Below are positions 15,269 to 23,077 of a stretch of 33,625 bases of DNA, in pieces (within the stretch, counting starts at the first letter, position 1; each line of letters begins with the position of its first letter). The notes below the pieces were generated by a model. The model was given only the letters and a program-made list of their open reading frames with translations. It did no database searches and was not told the DNA's origin. Made by a program: the position numbers and the translations under genes. This DNA is from Methanocorpusculum sp. (GTDB lineage Archaea > Halobacteriota > Methanomicrobia > Methanomicrobiales > Methanocorpusculaceae). The stretch covers positions 1 through 33,625 of the forward strand of contig JAFQBW010000039.1 of assembly GCA_017399555.1 (NCBI GenBank), in the 5' to 3' direction.

Positions 15269-15768
15269 GCCGCACGCTCAAGGTTTATAACAAATTCCTG
15301 ATTTGCAAGCTCTGCGTCCACCAGCCCGAGTTTATAGGGGTTCAGCGGGAAGGTAAGGGTTTTTCCGTTGCAGGAGACCGGGGTATGGGTACTTTCGATG
15401 AGTACGTCAAAGGAGTTTTCGCCTAAGTACTCCCATTTCGCCGGGGTATCGAAGACATGGTTTCCAAACATGGCAGAAGTTACCGTTCCGCTGAACTGTG
15501 CCGTTCCGTCTGCGTGTGCATCCGCATAGAAAACAACTGAGACCATGAAGGGAATACTGGATTTTCCAATCCATTTCCCGGTTATCAGTTCAGCGCCCGG
15601 TTTCATTTCCGGAATGGCTGCAGACTGTCCTGTCTGCGGTTTGGTATCGGTGACTCCGGAGAGTATTTCTATCTGCGGCAGTTCTTCGCCGACGTCTGCT
15701 CCGCCGAATGCTCCAAAAGAGATTACGGAGAGAAACGCCATTACGGCGGCAAACAAATCAAAACCCAT
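15265..15768 (-). CDS. Membrane-anchored or secreted beta-rich protein
   Basis: The 167-aa protein begins with a hydrophobic segment (residues ~4-22, LFAAVMAFLSVISFGAFGG) that may be a signal peptide or anchor, then a polar linker and a domain starting GKWIGKSSIPF. This domain aligns with the whole of the protein encoded at 15825-16154: G-W-G-x2-SIPF, F-x2-DG-A, EN-F, and NPY-(K/R)-(L/M)-G. No known family is recognised; the alternating pattern suggests a small beta barrel. The start at 15768 is kept because ATG 15741 would shorten the hydrophobic segment. It heads the MarC-exonuclease-dehydrogenase cluster. Confidence 0.7.
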   Translation of the reverse strand: MGFDLFAAVMAFLSVISFGAFGGADVGEELPQIEILSGVTDTKPQTGQSAAIPEMKPGAELITGKWIGKSSIPFMVSVVFYADAHADGTAQFSGTVTSAMFGNHVFDTPAKWEYLGENSFDVLIESTHTPVSCNGKTLTFPLNPYKLGLVDAELANQEFVINLERAA

Positions 15769-15824
15769 ACAATATACTCATCGCGGAAAGGTAAAAAAGA
15801 TTGGTATTCCGCAGACACCGGATA

Positions 15825-16154
15825 TTATCTCCGCTTCATTTCAAGCGGGATGTTCATATCATACCGCGGATTTTTTACTGCCCCCATCCGGTACGGGTTA
15901 ACGGTTGTTTTGATGACTCCGTTTGTCAGGATAAATTCCAGCTGATAGTCTCCGTACGTGCCGACAAAGCGGTTTTCCTCCGCGTGCCGCCAGCAGATGT
16001 CATCCGTACAGATTTTCAGGGAGTCTCCCAGAATCTTTACCATTCCGTCCGCCTCTGCTTTGCCGTCTTCATGAAAAATGATTGTGCACTCTCCGGAGGC
16101 AAGGAAAGGGATTGATTTTGTACCATACCATTCGCCGAGGATTTTCTTTTTCAT
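15825..16154 (-). CDS. Small beta-rich protein, paralogue of its neighbour
   Basis: The 109-aa product has no signal peptide. It begins KKILGEWYGTKSIPF, continues FHEDGKAEADG and EENRFVGTYGDY and ends with VNPYRMGAVKNPRYDMNIPLE, matching the C-terminal domain of the adjacent 15265-15768 product. The pair looks like a tandem duplication in which one copy carries a membrane leader. A TATA box (16177-16185) lies 27 nt upstream, so it probably has its own leaderless transcript. Function unknown. Confidence 0.7.
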   Translation of the reverse strand: MKKKILGEWYGTKSIPFLASGECTIIFHEDGKAEADGMVKILGDSLKICTDDICWRHAEENRFVGTYGDYQLEFILTNGVIKTTVNPYRMGAVKNPRYDMNIPLEMKRR

Positions 16155-16176
16155 GCAGTAGATAGGTTAACCTGCA

Positions 16177-16185
16177 GGTATAAAG
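16177..16185 (-). promoter_or_regulatory. TATA box of the 109-aa gene
   Basis: On the minus strand CTTTATACC is centred 27 nt before the ATG at 16154, the distance expected for a leaderless archaeal transcript. Confidence 0.5.
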
Positions 16186-16199
16186 GATTGCGGATGTTT

Positions 16200-16207
16200 A
16201 AAAAAAA
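16200..16207 (-). terminator. Oligo-T terminator of cofG
   Basis: Eight T on the minus strand lie 9 nt after the cofG stop codon and 15 nt before the next minus-strand TATA box. Confidence 0.55.
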
Positions 16208-16216
16208 GAGGAAAGA

Positions 16217-17188
16217 TCAGTTTCCGTAGACGCGCTTCTTTAACTCAAGCACAAGGGGCAGGATGCTTTCGTCAATCCACTCTGCCGTACAGTACTTTTC
16301 ATACACACAGAGACGCTCGGATACTTCGTATCCCGCAGCAATGGTTTTCAGTTCGTCCAGTGCCGGCCAGGGATGCTCCGGATTGATGTAGTCAATAGTT
16401 ACCGGAGAGACGCCGCCTAAATCATCCACGCCATAGCGTAACAGGCGTCCTGCGTCTGCCAGGTTTGGCGGAATCTGCACCGAGATGCTGTCCGGGAGAA
16501 TTTCGGCTGCAAGCTGCAGAGTATCTGCAACGGTATCAAGTGTGGCACCCGGAACATCCGCCATTTCTGTTCCCGGCTTCGGGCAGAAGTTCTGGATGAT
16601 AATCTCCTGAATGTGACCGTAGCGTTTCTGGATATCGGATACGACCTGCAGGGACTCGATTCTGTCCTCGCGGGTCTCACCGATACCTAACAGCAGACCG
16701 GTGGTGAACGGAATCTTCAGTTTTCCGGCGGTCTCAATCATTTCGATGCGGACAGCAGGATCTTTTCCCGGGCTGTGGCGGTGTGCCGGGATGTCGGCTG
16801 TTGTCTCAAGCATCAGTCCCATGCTTGCGGTAACCGTCCGCATCCGTGCCATCTCCTCCTCGTTGATAATTCCCACATTCGAGTGCGGAAGAATTCCTTT
16901 GGAGAGGGCATAGCGGCTCATATCATAGCAATAATCCAGAATTGTATCATAGCCGAACTTCTGCAGATGCGGGGTAAATCCGCGTTCCAGCTCCGGGCGC
17001 TCGCCGAAGGTAAAAAGCGCCTCCGTGCAGGAAAATGCCGCGCCCCGGTCTAAGGTTGCTTTCACCTCTTCCGGATTCATCACACATCCGTCTGCTACCG
17101 GCTCTTTGAACGAACAGTATCCGCAGGCGTTTCCGCAGACATGCGTCAGCGGCAGAAACACATTGCGGGAGAAGGTAATCTTCTTCAT
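16217..17188 (-). CDS. cofG: FO synthase subunit 1 (CofG, radical SAM)
   Basis: CofG works with CofH to make 7,8-didemethyl-8-hydroxy-5-deazariboflavin, the chromophore of coenzyme F420. The 323 aa carry the radical SAM cluster motif C18-x3-C22-x2-C25 (HVCGNACGYCSF), FGERPE, PHSNVGIINEEEM, TTGLLLGIGETREDR and the late conserved NLADAGRLLRYGVDDLGGVSPVT. Length fits the separate-subunit form of methanogens rather than fused FbiC. cofH is not in this window. The start overlaps a 60-aa membrane-protein gene by 4 nt. Confidence 0.97.
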   Translation of the reverse strand: MKKITFSRNVFLPLTHVCGNACGYCSFKEPVADGCVMNPEEVKATLDRGAAFSCTEALFTFGERPELERGFTPHLQKFGYDTILDYCYDMSRYALSKGILPHSNVGIINEEEMARMRTVTASMGLMLETTADIPAHRHSPGKDPAVRIEMIETAGKLKIPFTTGLLLGIGETREDRIESLQVVSDIQKRYGHIQEIIIQNFCPKPGTEMADVPGATLDTVADTLQLAAEILPDSISVQIPPNLADAGRLLRYGVDDLGGVSPVTIDYINPEHPWPALDELKTIAAGYEVSERLCVYEKYCTAEWIDESILPLVLELKKRVYGN

Positions 17189-17367
17189 TTACCCTCCGGA
17201 TATTTCCGGGACACATAAAAGACCGCGAAAGAAATCAGCAGGGAAATCACAGCAACTGCATAGAAGATTCCAACCTGGGAAAGAAGGCCAAGGATAGCGG
17301 CAAGAAATGCCGCGACCAGGAATCCGCGTGCCCAGCGTTCAAAGAAAATACGGAATGACTGCACCAT
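17185..17367 (-). CDS. Small two-helix membrane protein
   Basis: The 60-aa product has a basic N-terminus (FRIFFERWARG), two hydrophobic stretches (about residues 16-29 and 33-51) separated by a tight QVG turn, and a charged tail SRKYPEGK. No family is recognised. Its stop overlaps the cofG start as ATGA, so the two are very likely translated together; the ATG at 17367 is the only good start. Oddly, a membrane protein leads a soluble cofactor-synthesis gene. Confidence 0.6.
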   Translation of the reverse strand: MVQSFRIFFERWARGFLVAAFLAAILGLLSQVGIFYAVAVISLLISFAVFYVSRKYPEGK

Positions 17368-17400
17368 TTCTTATCTATATGGTGTAAGAGAACATCAAGT

Positions 17401-17408
17401 TTTATAAT
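17401..17408 (+). promoter_or_regulatory. TATA box of the cardiolipin synthase gene
   Basis: TTTATAAT is centred about 27 nt before the ATG at 17431. A purine-rich GAGAGGT sits directly against the ATG, too close for a Shine-Dalgarno site, so leaderless initiation is likely. Confidence 0.5.
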
Positions 17409-17430
17409 TCTGCGGGACATACAGAGAGGT

Positions 17431-18921
17431 ATGCTTGATGCAGTATTCTGGTCAATATTCGGCAATGCCTATATCCCAATAGCACTGCTGTTTCTTCTGC
17501 TGGATATTGCACTTTGTATTACAGTGGTTTTCCTGGAACGCAAGAATCCGTCGGTGGCACTTGCCTGGGTTCTGGCGTTTATCGTCTTCCCAATTATTGG
17601 TATTATTATCTACATGTTCTTCGGGCGGCACCTGTACGGTGCGCGTATCTTTTCAAAAAAGACCGAGGCGGATATTATGTACAAAAATATCGCCCGGGAA
17701 CAGCTGGAACGCTGGCATGAGTATCACGGAGAGACTCTGGATGCGGAAGGGTTTGAAAAGACCGCGGCCCTGCTGCTGAATGCCGACGACGCAATTTTTA
17801 CCGATAACAACAAGATTACGGTTTTTACCGACGGCGAAGAGAAATTTGCCGCTCTTTTTGATGCCATCCGCAGTGCAAAGCACCACATCCATATTGAATA
17901 CTTCATCATCAGAGACGATGACCTCGGACGAAAGATTGTAGCACTTCTGGCAGAAAAAGCGGCAGAGGGTGTGGAGGTCCGGGCAATCTTTGATGCCGCC
18001 GGAACATTTCGGATTCACAAGAAGAAGTTCTTCGGCGCAATCTGCCGTGCAGGAGGAGACGTGCGGATTTTCTTCCCGTTAAAGATTCCGTTCTTAAACA
18101 CCCGTCTGCACTTCAGAAACCATAGAAAGATTCTGGTGGTTGACGGCAGAGTTGGATTCATTGGCGGGTTTAACATCGGCGATGAGTATCTGGGCAAAGG
18201 CGGGATGGGATACTGGCGCGATACGCACCTGCGAATCGAAGGTTCTGCGGTCGCGAGTCTCCAGCGGCGGTTTGTTATGGACTGGAACTATGCGGCAAAG
18301 GATGCGCGGCTGTTTGTCTCTGCCGAAAGCGGAGAGTACTTCCCGGCAGAACTGATGGAAGAGCACGGAACGTCCCGCGTACAGATTGCCTCCTCCGGCC
18401 CTGACTCGCCGGACCGCGCAATCTACTCCGGATACATCAGTTTAATCGGGCAGGCGAAGGAGAGCATCTACATCCACACGCCGTACTTTATTCCGGATGA
18501 GGCGATGTACACCGCACTGCTGCTTGCCGCCCGCTCCGGAGTTGATGTGCGGGTGGTTATTCCCTGCAAGCCGGACCATCCGTTTGTCTATTGGGCAAAT
18601 CACTCGTATATTGGAGACCTTCTTGCGGCAGGGGTTCGGGGATACACCTACAACGACGGATTCATCCACAGCAAGGCTTCGGTCTTTGACGGCAAAGCGG
18701 CGACCGTTGGTACCGCCAACTGGGATATCCGCAGTTTCAAGCTGAACTTCGAGACAAACGCCTTTGTCTATGACCAGGAGATTTGCGAGAAGATGCGCGC
18801 TGATTTCTTAGCGGAACTGGAGACGAACTGTACGGAGATTACGCAGGAGATGTATGCAAACCGTTCTGTCCGGGTTCGGATAAGAGAAGGTGTCTCGCGG
18901 CTGATGTCTCCGCTTCTCTAA
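17431..18921 (+). CDS. cls: Cardiolipin synthase (phospholipase D family)
   Basis: The 496-aa protein has two N-terminal membrane helices (about residues 10-33 and 40-66, with the ERKNPSVALAWVLAF segment typical of bacterial Cls) and two HKD active sites: HRKILVVDGRVGFIGGFN and HSKASVFDGKAATVGTAN. It should join two phospholipid headgroups into cardiolipin-type lipids; an archaeal member from Methanospirillum hungatei is known to act on archaetidylglycerol. It is monocistronic and divergent from the small membrane gene and cofG. Confidence 0.9.
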   Translation: MLDAVFWSIFGNAYIPIALLFLLLDIALCITVVFLERKNPSVALAWVLAFIVFPIIGIIIYMFFGRHLYGARIFSKKTEADIMYKNIAREQLERWHEYHGETLDAEGFEKTAALLLNADDAIFTDNNKITVFTDGEEKFAALFDAIRSAKHHIHIEYFIIRDDDLGRKIVALLAEKAAEGVEVRAIFDAAGTFRIHKKKFFGAICRAGGDVRIFFPLKIPFLNTRLHFRNHRKILVVDGRVGFIGGFNIGDEYLGKGGMGYWRDTHLRIEGSAVASLQRRFVMDWNYAAKDARLFVSAESGEYFPAELMEEHGTSRVQIASSGPDSPDRAIYSGYISLIGQAKESIYIHTPYFIPDEAMYTALLLAARSGVDVRVVIPCKPDHPFVYWANHSYIGDLLAAGVRGYTYNDGFIHSKASVFDGKAATVGTANWDIRSFKLNFETNAFVYDQEICEKMRADFLAELETNCTEITQEMYANRSVRVRIREGVSRLMSPLL

Positions 18922-18986
18922 AGCGGATACTCTCCTGATTTTCTAAAGCCGGAAAAAAGAGTTATTGATTGTTCAAATATTTTTTT

Positions 18987-19004
18987 GAGAGAGGTTACTC
19001 TCTC
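18987..19004. other. Palindrome overlapping the nfnB-like stop codon
   Basis: A perfect 7-bp inverted repeat GAGAGAG/CTCTCTC with loop GTTA spans the stop codon of the minus-strand gene. Seven T precede it on the plus strand, where they may serve as the cls terminator. It is similar in sequence to the palindrome at 11157-11173. Confidence 0.4.
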
Positions 19005-20329
19005 AGTTTTGCATCAATTGCACGGGCTGCATCCTTTGCAGTTCCCATGGCTAAGATAACAGTGGCGGCACCGGTTGCGACATCTCCGCCTGCATAGACT
19101 TTGGCAATGGAGGTCTGACCGACTTCGTTTACGGTGACACTGCCGTTTCTGTTGCGGGCTAAGTCCGGCATCATGCGAAGCAGAAGCGGGTTTGGTCCCT
19201 GGCCAATTGCTTCGACAACAACGTCTGCTTCGACCACGAAGTTACTGCCTTCGATTTCCTTAATGGAGCTTCTGCCGTCCTCTCCTGGCTCTCCAATCTC
19301 CATCTTGACTGCCTCAACACCGCAGACTGCGTTGTTTTCACCAACGAATCTGACCGGGTTGGTTGCGGTCATGAAGGTGATGCCCTCCTCTTTTGCATGG
19401 CGGACTTCATCCAGACGTGCCGGCATGTCTGCCTCGGTTCTGCGGTACATGAGAGTAACGTCTGAACCCATGCGCTTTGCAACGCGGGCTGCATCCATAG
19501 CAACGTTTCCGCCGCCAATGACAACGACCTTCTTTCCGCGCTTGACCGGGGTGTCAAAGATTGGGAAGTTCTGTGCGCCCATTAAGTTGACACGGGTTAA
19601 GAACTCGTTTGCGGAGTAGATGCCCGGGAGGTTCTCGCCCTCGATTCCCATAAAGTACGGAAGGCCTGCACCGGTTCCAAGGAACACTGCATCATAGGAG
19701 AGAAGTTCTTCGACCGGAACAGAGCGGCCGACAACGTGGTTTGTCTTAATCTCGACACCAAGGCGCTTGACTGCGTCAATTTCTGCCTGCACGATGTCTT
19801 TTGGAAGACGGAATGCCGGGATACCGTACATGAGAACGCCTCCTGCTTCGTGGAGGGATTCAAAGACGGTGACTGCGTGTCCGAGGCGGGCAAGCTCTGC
19901 GGCGGCGGAAAGACCGGCAGGTCCTGAGCCGACAACGGCGACCTTCTTTCCTGACGGTTCTGCCGGAATCGGGCACTCGCGTTTCTCCTCAACATCTGCA
20001 ACGAAGCGTTCCAGGTGACCGATGGAAATCGGGTTTCCTTTCTTGCCTAAGATACAGACACCCTGACACTGGGTTTCCTGCGGACAGACACGGCCGCAGA
20101 TTGCAGGCAGCATATTGTCCTGCTTGATGATGGTAACAGCCTTCTTGAAGTCCTCTTCTGCGATTGCCTTAACGAATGCCGGAATATCGATTCCAACCGG
20201 ACATCCTTCAACACACTTCGGCTTCTTGCACTGGATACAGCGCTGTGCTTCTGCGACTGCTTCTTCTGCGGTAAATCCGAGGTCAACTTCACTGAAGTCG
20301 CGGATTCTCTCTTCTGCTGCTCTGTCCAT
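18995..20329 (-). CDS. NfnB/SudA/GltD-like FAD and Fe-S oxidoreductase
   Basis: The 444-aa flavoprotein belongs to the glutamate-synthase small-subunit family. The N-terminus holds two iron-sulfur cysteine sets (C31-x2-C34-x4-C39-x3-C43 and C78-x3-C82-x5-C88-x3-C92). An FAD site follows (VAVVGSGPAGLSAAAELARL, ~130) and an NAD(P) site (VVVIGGGNVAMDAARVAKRMG, ~270). Genomes often label it gltA, but no glutamate-synthase large subunit is nearby. Its partner at 20330-21184 makes it an NfnAB/SudAB-type complex, which transfers electrons between ferredoxin and NAD(P)H. The TAA of the partner touches this ATG (TAAATG). Confidence 0.85.
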   Translation of the reverse strand: MDRAAEERIRDFSEVDLGFTAEEAVAEAQRCIQCKKPKCVEGCPVGIDIPAFVKAIAEEDFKKAVTIIKQDNMLPAICGRVCPQETQCQGVCILGKKGNPISIGHLERFVADVEEKRECPIPAEPSGKKVAVVGSGPAGLSAAAELARLGHAVTVFESLHEAGGVLMYGIPAFRLPKDIVQAEIDAVKRLGVEIKTNHVVGRSVPVEELLSYDAVFLGTGAGLPYFMGIEGENLPGIYSANEFLTRVNLMGAQNFPIFDTPVKRGKKVVVIGGGNVAMDAARVAKRMGSDVTLMYRRTEADMPARLDEVRHAKEEGITFMTATNPVRFVGENNAVCGVEAVKMEIGEPGEDGRSSIKEIEGSNFVVEADVVVEAIGQGPNPLLLRMMPDLARNRNGSVTVNEVGQTSIAKVYAGGDVATGAATVILAMGTAKDAARAIDAKLRE

Positions 20330-21184
20330 TTAGTTCACCTTCCGGCATCTGCATTCGTGGTGTTCTTCGTGATATTCGAGGGACTGTTTTTCCTCGGCCA
20401 TATACATCCGCTGTCTTGCCATTAAATCGTCCCAGTCAACGATGTGGGCATCGAACTCCGGTCCGTCAACGCAGGCGAACTTCATCTCGCCGCCGACAGT
20501 AACACGGCAGGAACCGCACATGCCGGTTCCGTCGACCATGACCGGGTTTAAGGAGACGAAGGTCTTGATATTGTATGGGCGGGTAACCTCGCTTGTTACC
20601 TTCATCATCATGCCCGGGCCAATAATCCAGACTTTGTCAATCTTTCTGCCGCTTTCGCAGAGGTCTTTTAATGGTCCGCTGGCAAAGCCCTTGATTCCGT
20701 AGGAACCGTCATCAGTTGTGACATAGAGTTCGTCACAGAGTTCCTTCATATCGTCTTCGAAGATTAAGAGGTCCTTGGTTCTGGCGCCAATGATACCAAT
20801 AACATAGTTTCCGGCCTTCTTTGCCGCCTCGGCAAGAATCGGTGTACAGGCAACACCGACTCCTCCGCCGACGATGACCACAGTCTCGTTTCCTTCGGCG
20901 ATTTCGCTTGGACATCCGAGAGGGCCTACGACATCGCGCAGAACATCGCCTGCTTTTAAGGTGGAAAGGAGTTTGGTGGTGGTTCCAATAGCCATAAAGG
21001 CGATTCTGATGTTGTCGCCTTCAGTTCCCGAGATGGTCAAAGGAACACGTTCTCCTGCCCCGTCCGGGTGAATAATACAGAACTGTCCGGCTTTTGCGTT
21101 TCTTGCAACCTGCGGTGCATGAATCCACATCTCAAAGACTGCGTCAGAGAGAGCCTGTGCCTGAATTATAGTATATTCTTCCAT
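20330..21184 (-). CDS. NfnA/SudB-like ferredoxin-NAD(P) reductase subunit
   Basis: The 284 aa resemble dihydroorotate dehydrogenase electron-transfer subunits: an N-terminal FAD-binding barrel (GQFCIIHPDGAGERVPLTIS), a nucleotide-binding part (VVIVGGGVGVACTPILAEAAKKAG), and a [2Fe-2S] loop GTGMCGSCRVTVGGEMKFAC. A Cys-containing tail HHECRCRKVN ends the protein. It directly precedes and abuts the NfnB-like gene. Together they may perform flavin-based electron bifurcation as Nfn does; the physiological donor in this organism is not shown by the sequence. Confidence 0.85.
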   Translation of the reverse strand: MEEYTIIQAQALSDAVFEMWIHAPQVARNAKAGQFCIIHPDGAGERVPLTISGTEGDNIRIAFMAIGTTTKLLSTLKAGDVLRDVVGPLGCPSEIAEGNETVVIVGGGVGVACTPILAEAAKKAGNYVIGIIGARTKDLLIFEDDMKELCDELYVTTDDGSYGIKGFASGPLKDLCESGRKIDKVWIIGPGMMMKVTSEVTRPYNIKTFVSLNPVMVDGTGMCGSCRVTVGGEMKFACVDGPEFDAHIVDWDDLMARQRMYMAEEKQSLEYHEEHHECRCRKVN

Positions 21185-21210
21185 AATCTGTTCCTTTGAT
21201 ATTTGCAGGG

Positions 21211-21220
21211 TATGTATTGG
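21211..21220 (-). promoter_or_regulatory. TATA-like box of the nfn-like operon
   Basis: On the minus strand ACAACCAATACATACC contains a TATA-like core about 30 nt before the ATG at 21184, a normal distance. Related AACCAATA sequences occur before other minus-strand genes here. Confidence 0.4.
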
Positions 21221-21281
21221 TTGTACAGTACCTTAATGGTAGCGGAGATTTTTCTTTTTGTACCGCTTTTGGGGAATGTGT

Positions 21282-21296
21282 AAAAAAAAAAAAAAA
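21282..21296 (-). terminator. Oligo-T terminator of the ABC importer operon
   Basis: Fifteen consecutive T on the minus strand begin 19 nt after the stop of the binding-protein gene, without a hairpin. Confidence 0.6.
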
Positions 21297-21315
21297 GATA
21301 TGCGCCCCATCCTGC

Positions 21316-22305
21316 TTACAGCGCAGGATAGGTAATATTTTCGGTCTCGAATTTCGTTCCAAAGCGTTCGTTAAACTCGGCAAGCACTCCTTCCGGTGTT
21401 CTGTCGAACTTTATTCCCGGATACTGCATCTCAAACAAAGCAACTGCCGCAGCACATGCCCGCGGACCGTATGTCAGGTCATTTCTGATAAGCCAGACTT
21501 TGCCGTCCTCAACCGCAGACACCCGGTCAAATCCTCTGCGGGATTCAATCTCCTGCATGACCTCTTCGGCATTGTCCATAGTGTTTACCAGCTTGACGAT
21601 AATCTCCGGATTTGCGGTAACCACCCACTCATCCGAGAGCTTCTTTGCGCCGGCATCCTGCATAATGTTCTGCCCGAACGTCCAGGAAATCATCTGGCCC
21701 ATACCGGTATCCGTTCCCTGACCGTACCATGCCGTGTAGCTTTCCGCATAGATAGTGTGGTGTGTTGAGGCAAGCATGGAGGCCGCGTGGACCTCGTCCA
21801 TCACTTCGGTGTAGAAGTCTGCAATCTCTGCGGCAAGCGCTTCTTTTCCGACCAGTTTACCCATCTCTTTGATGTCGGACACCATCGTCTCCGGTTTCGT
21901 ACAGTCCACGTACACCACCGGAATACGGGATGCCGCAAGGACCTCCGCGTTCTTCGGCTTGGCATTGGCGTATGCGAGAACCACATCCGCCCCCATGGAG
22001 ATAAGATACTCCACATCCGGCTCGTTCCAGGCGCCGACAATCTGCGCATTCGGATACATCTTTGCCTGCTCGGCATTATTGGCAATCGACTGCGAGATGC
22101 CGACAACCCGGTCCGCTTCTCCTAACAGATAGAGAATCTCTCCCGCATTCGAGTTCAGCAGAACAATCCGCTCCGCTCCCTCCGGGATAACCGTCTTTGT
22201 CCCGTCGGTATTGGTAATCTCCATCCCTTCAATATCCGGGGAGACGCAGCCTGCCGTTGTCAGCATCAGTACAACGGCAAGCACTGCCCAGAATAATTTC
22301 TTCAT
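21316..22305 (-). CDS. Iron/cobalamin-type ABC binding lipoprotein
   Basis: The 329-aa product has a lipoprotein signal (MKKLFWAVLAVVLMLTTAGC, lipobox LTTAGC at about residue 20) and a class III periplasmic-binding fold: GAERIVLLNSNAGEILYLLGEADRVVGIS, DVEYLISMGADVVLAY, and the linker-helix region ESYTAWYGQGTDTGMG. The family carries ferric siderophores, haem or corrinoids; the substrate cannot be read. In-frame ATGs further upstream lie inside the ATPase gene; the start at 22305, one base after the ATPase stop, gives a proper signal peptide. It is the last gene of permease-ATPase-binding protein. Confidence 0.85.
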   Translation of the reverse strand: MKKLFWAVLAVVLMLTTAGCVSPDIEGMEITNTDGTKTVIPEGAERIVLLNSNAGEILYLLGEADRVVGISQSIANNAEQAKMYPNAQIVGAWNEPDVEYLISMGADVVLAYANAKPKNAEVLAASRIPVVYVDCTKPETMVSDIKEMGKLVGKEALAAEIADFYTEVMDEVHAASMLASTHHTIYAESYTAWYGQGTDTGMGQMISWTFGQNIMQDAGAKKLSDEWVVTANPEIIVKLVNTMDNAEEVMQEIESRRGFDRVSAVEDGKVWLIRNDLTYGPRACAAAVALFEMQYPGIKFDRTPEGVLAEFNERFGTKFETENITYPAL

Positions 22306-22306
22306 A

Positions 22307-23077
22307 CTAATATGATGGTTCGTAAGACAGAATAAATCTTCCTGTCTCCTTTTCCACAACCTCGGACTCGACGCCGTACACATCGCGGACTGCGTCAGCG
22401 GTCAGCACATCCTCCGGCTTTCCGTCTGCATAGATGGTGCCTTCCTTTACCAGAACAACCTGGTCTGCGTATCGAAGCGCCAGATTCAGATCATGCAGGG
22501 CGGCAATCATTCCCGAGTTGTTTTTGTGCACCACATCCTGCATCACGGAAAGCGTCTCCAGCTGATGCCGCAGGTCAAGTGAACTCGTCGGCTCATCGAA
22601 AAGGAAAAACTCCGGGTTCTGTGCGAGAGCACGGGCAATAAACACCCGCTGGCGCTGACCGCCGGAGAGTTCATTGACATACCGGTCTGCCAAGTCTTCG
22701 ATGTGCATCGTTGAAAGTGCCGCATCAACCGCTTCCAAATCCTCGTCTGATACCGACCAGCTCATGTAGGGGCGTCTGCCGATTAAAACCGTATCAAGAA
22801 CGGAGGTAAAGGAGGTGTAGTGGAAATACTGCGGTACATAGCCAATCATCTTTGCCCGCTCGGACTTGGAAACCTCGGCGATGTCGCGGTCATTTACCAG
22901 AATCCTGCCTCCTGCCGGCGGCAGAATGTCGGCGATGGTCTTAATCAGCGTGGACTTTCCCGAACCGTTCGGGCCGAGAAGGGCCGTTACCTTCCCGGAC
23001 TCGGTGGTAAAACTTACCTCATCTAAAACCGTGTGCGAGCCGTACTTCTGCGTCAGGTTCTCAACCGTGATTTTCAT
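22307..23077 (-). CDS. ABC importer ATPase, FepC/BtuD family
   Basis: The 256 aa show Walker A GPNGSGKST (~34-42), the Q-loop YVPQYFHYTSF, signature LSGGQRQRV, Walker B FFLFDEPTSSLD and the switch histidine in AALHDLNLALRYAD. These details match ATPases that energise iron-chelate and vitamin B12 uptake. Overlaps the permease by 4 nt and precedes the binding protein by one base. Confidence 0.9.
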   Translation of the reverse strand: MKITVENLTQKYGSHTVLDEVSFTTESGKVTALLGPNGSGKSTLIKTIADILPPAGGRILVNDRDIAEVSKSERAKMIGYVPQYFHYTSFTSVLDTVLIGRRPYMSWSVSDEDLEAVDAALSTMHIEDLADRYVNELSGGQRQRVFIARALAQNPEFFLFDEPTSSLDLRHQLETLSVMQDVVHKNNSGMIAALHDLNLALRYADQVVLVKEGTIYADGKPEDVLTADAVRDVYGVESEVVEKETGRFILSYEPSY

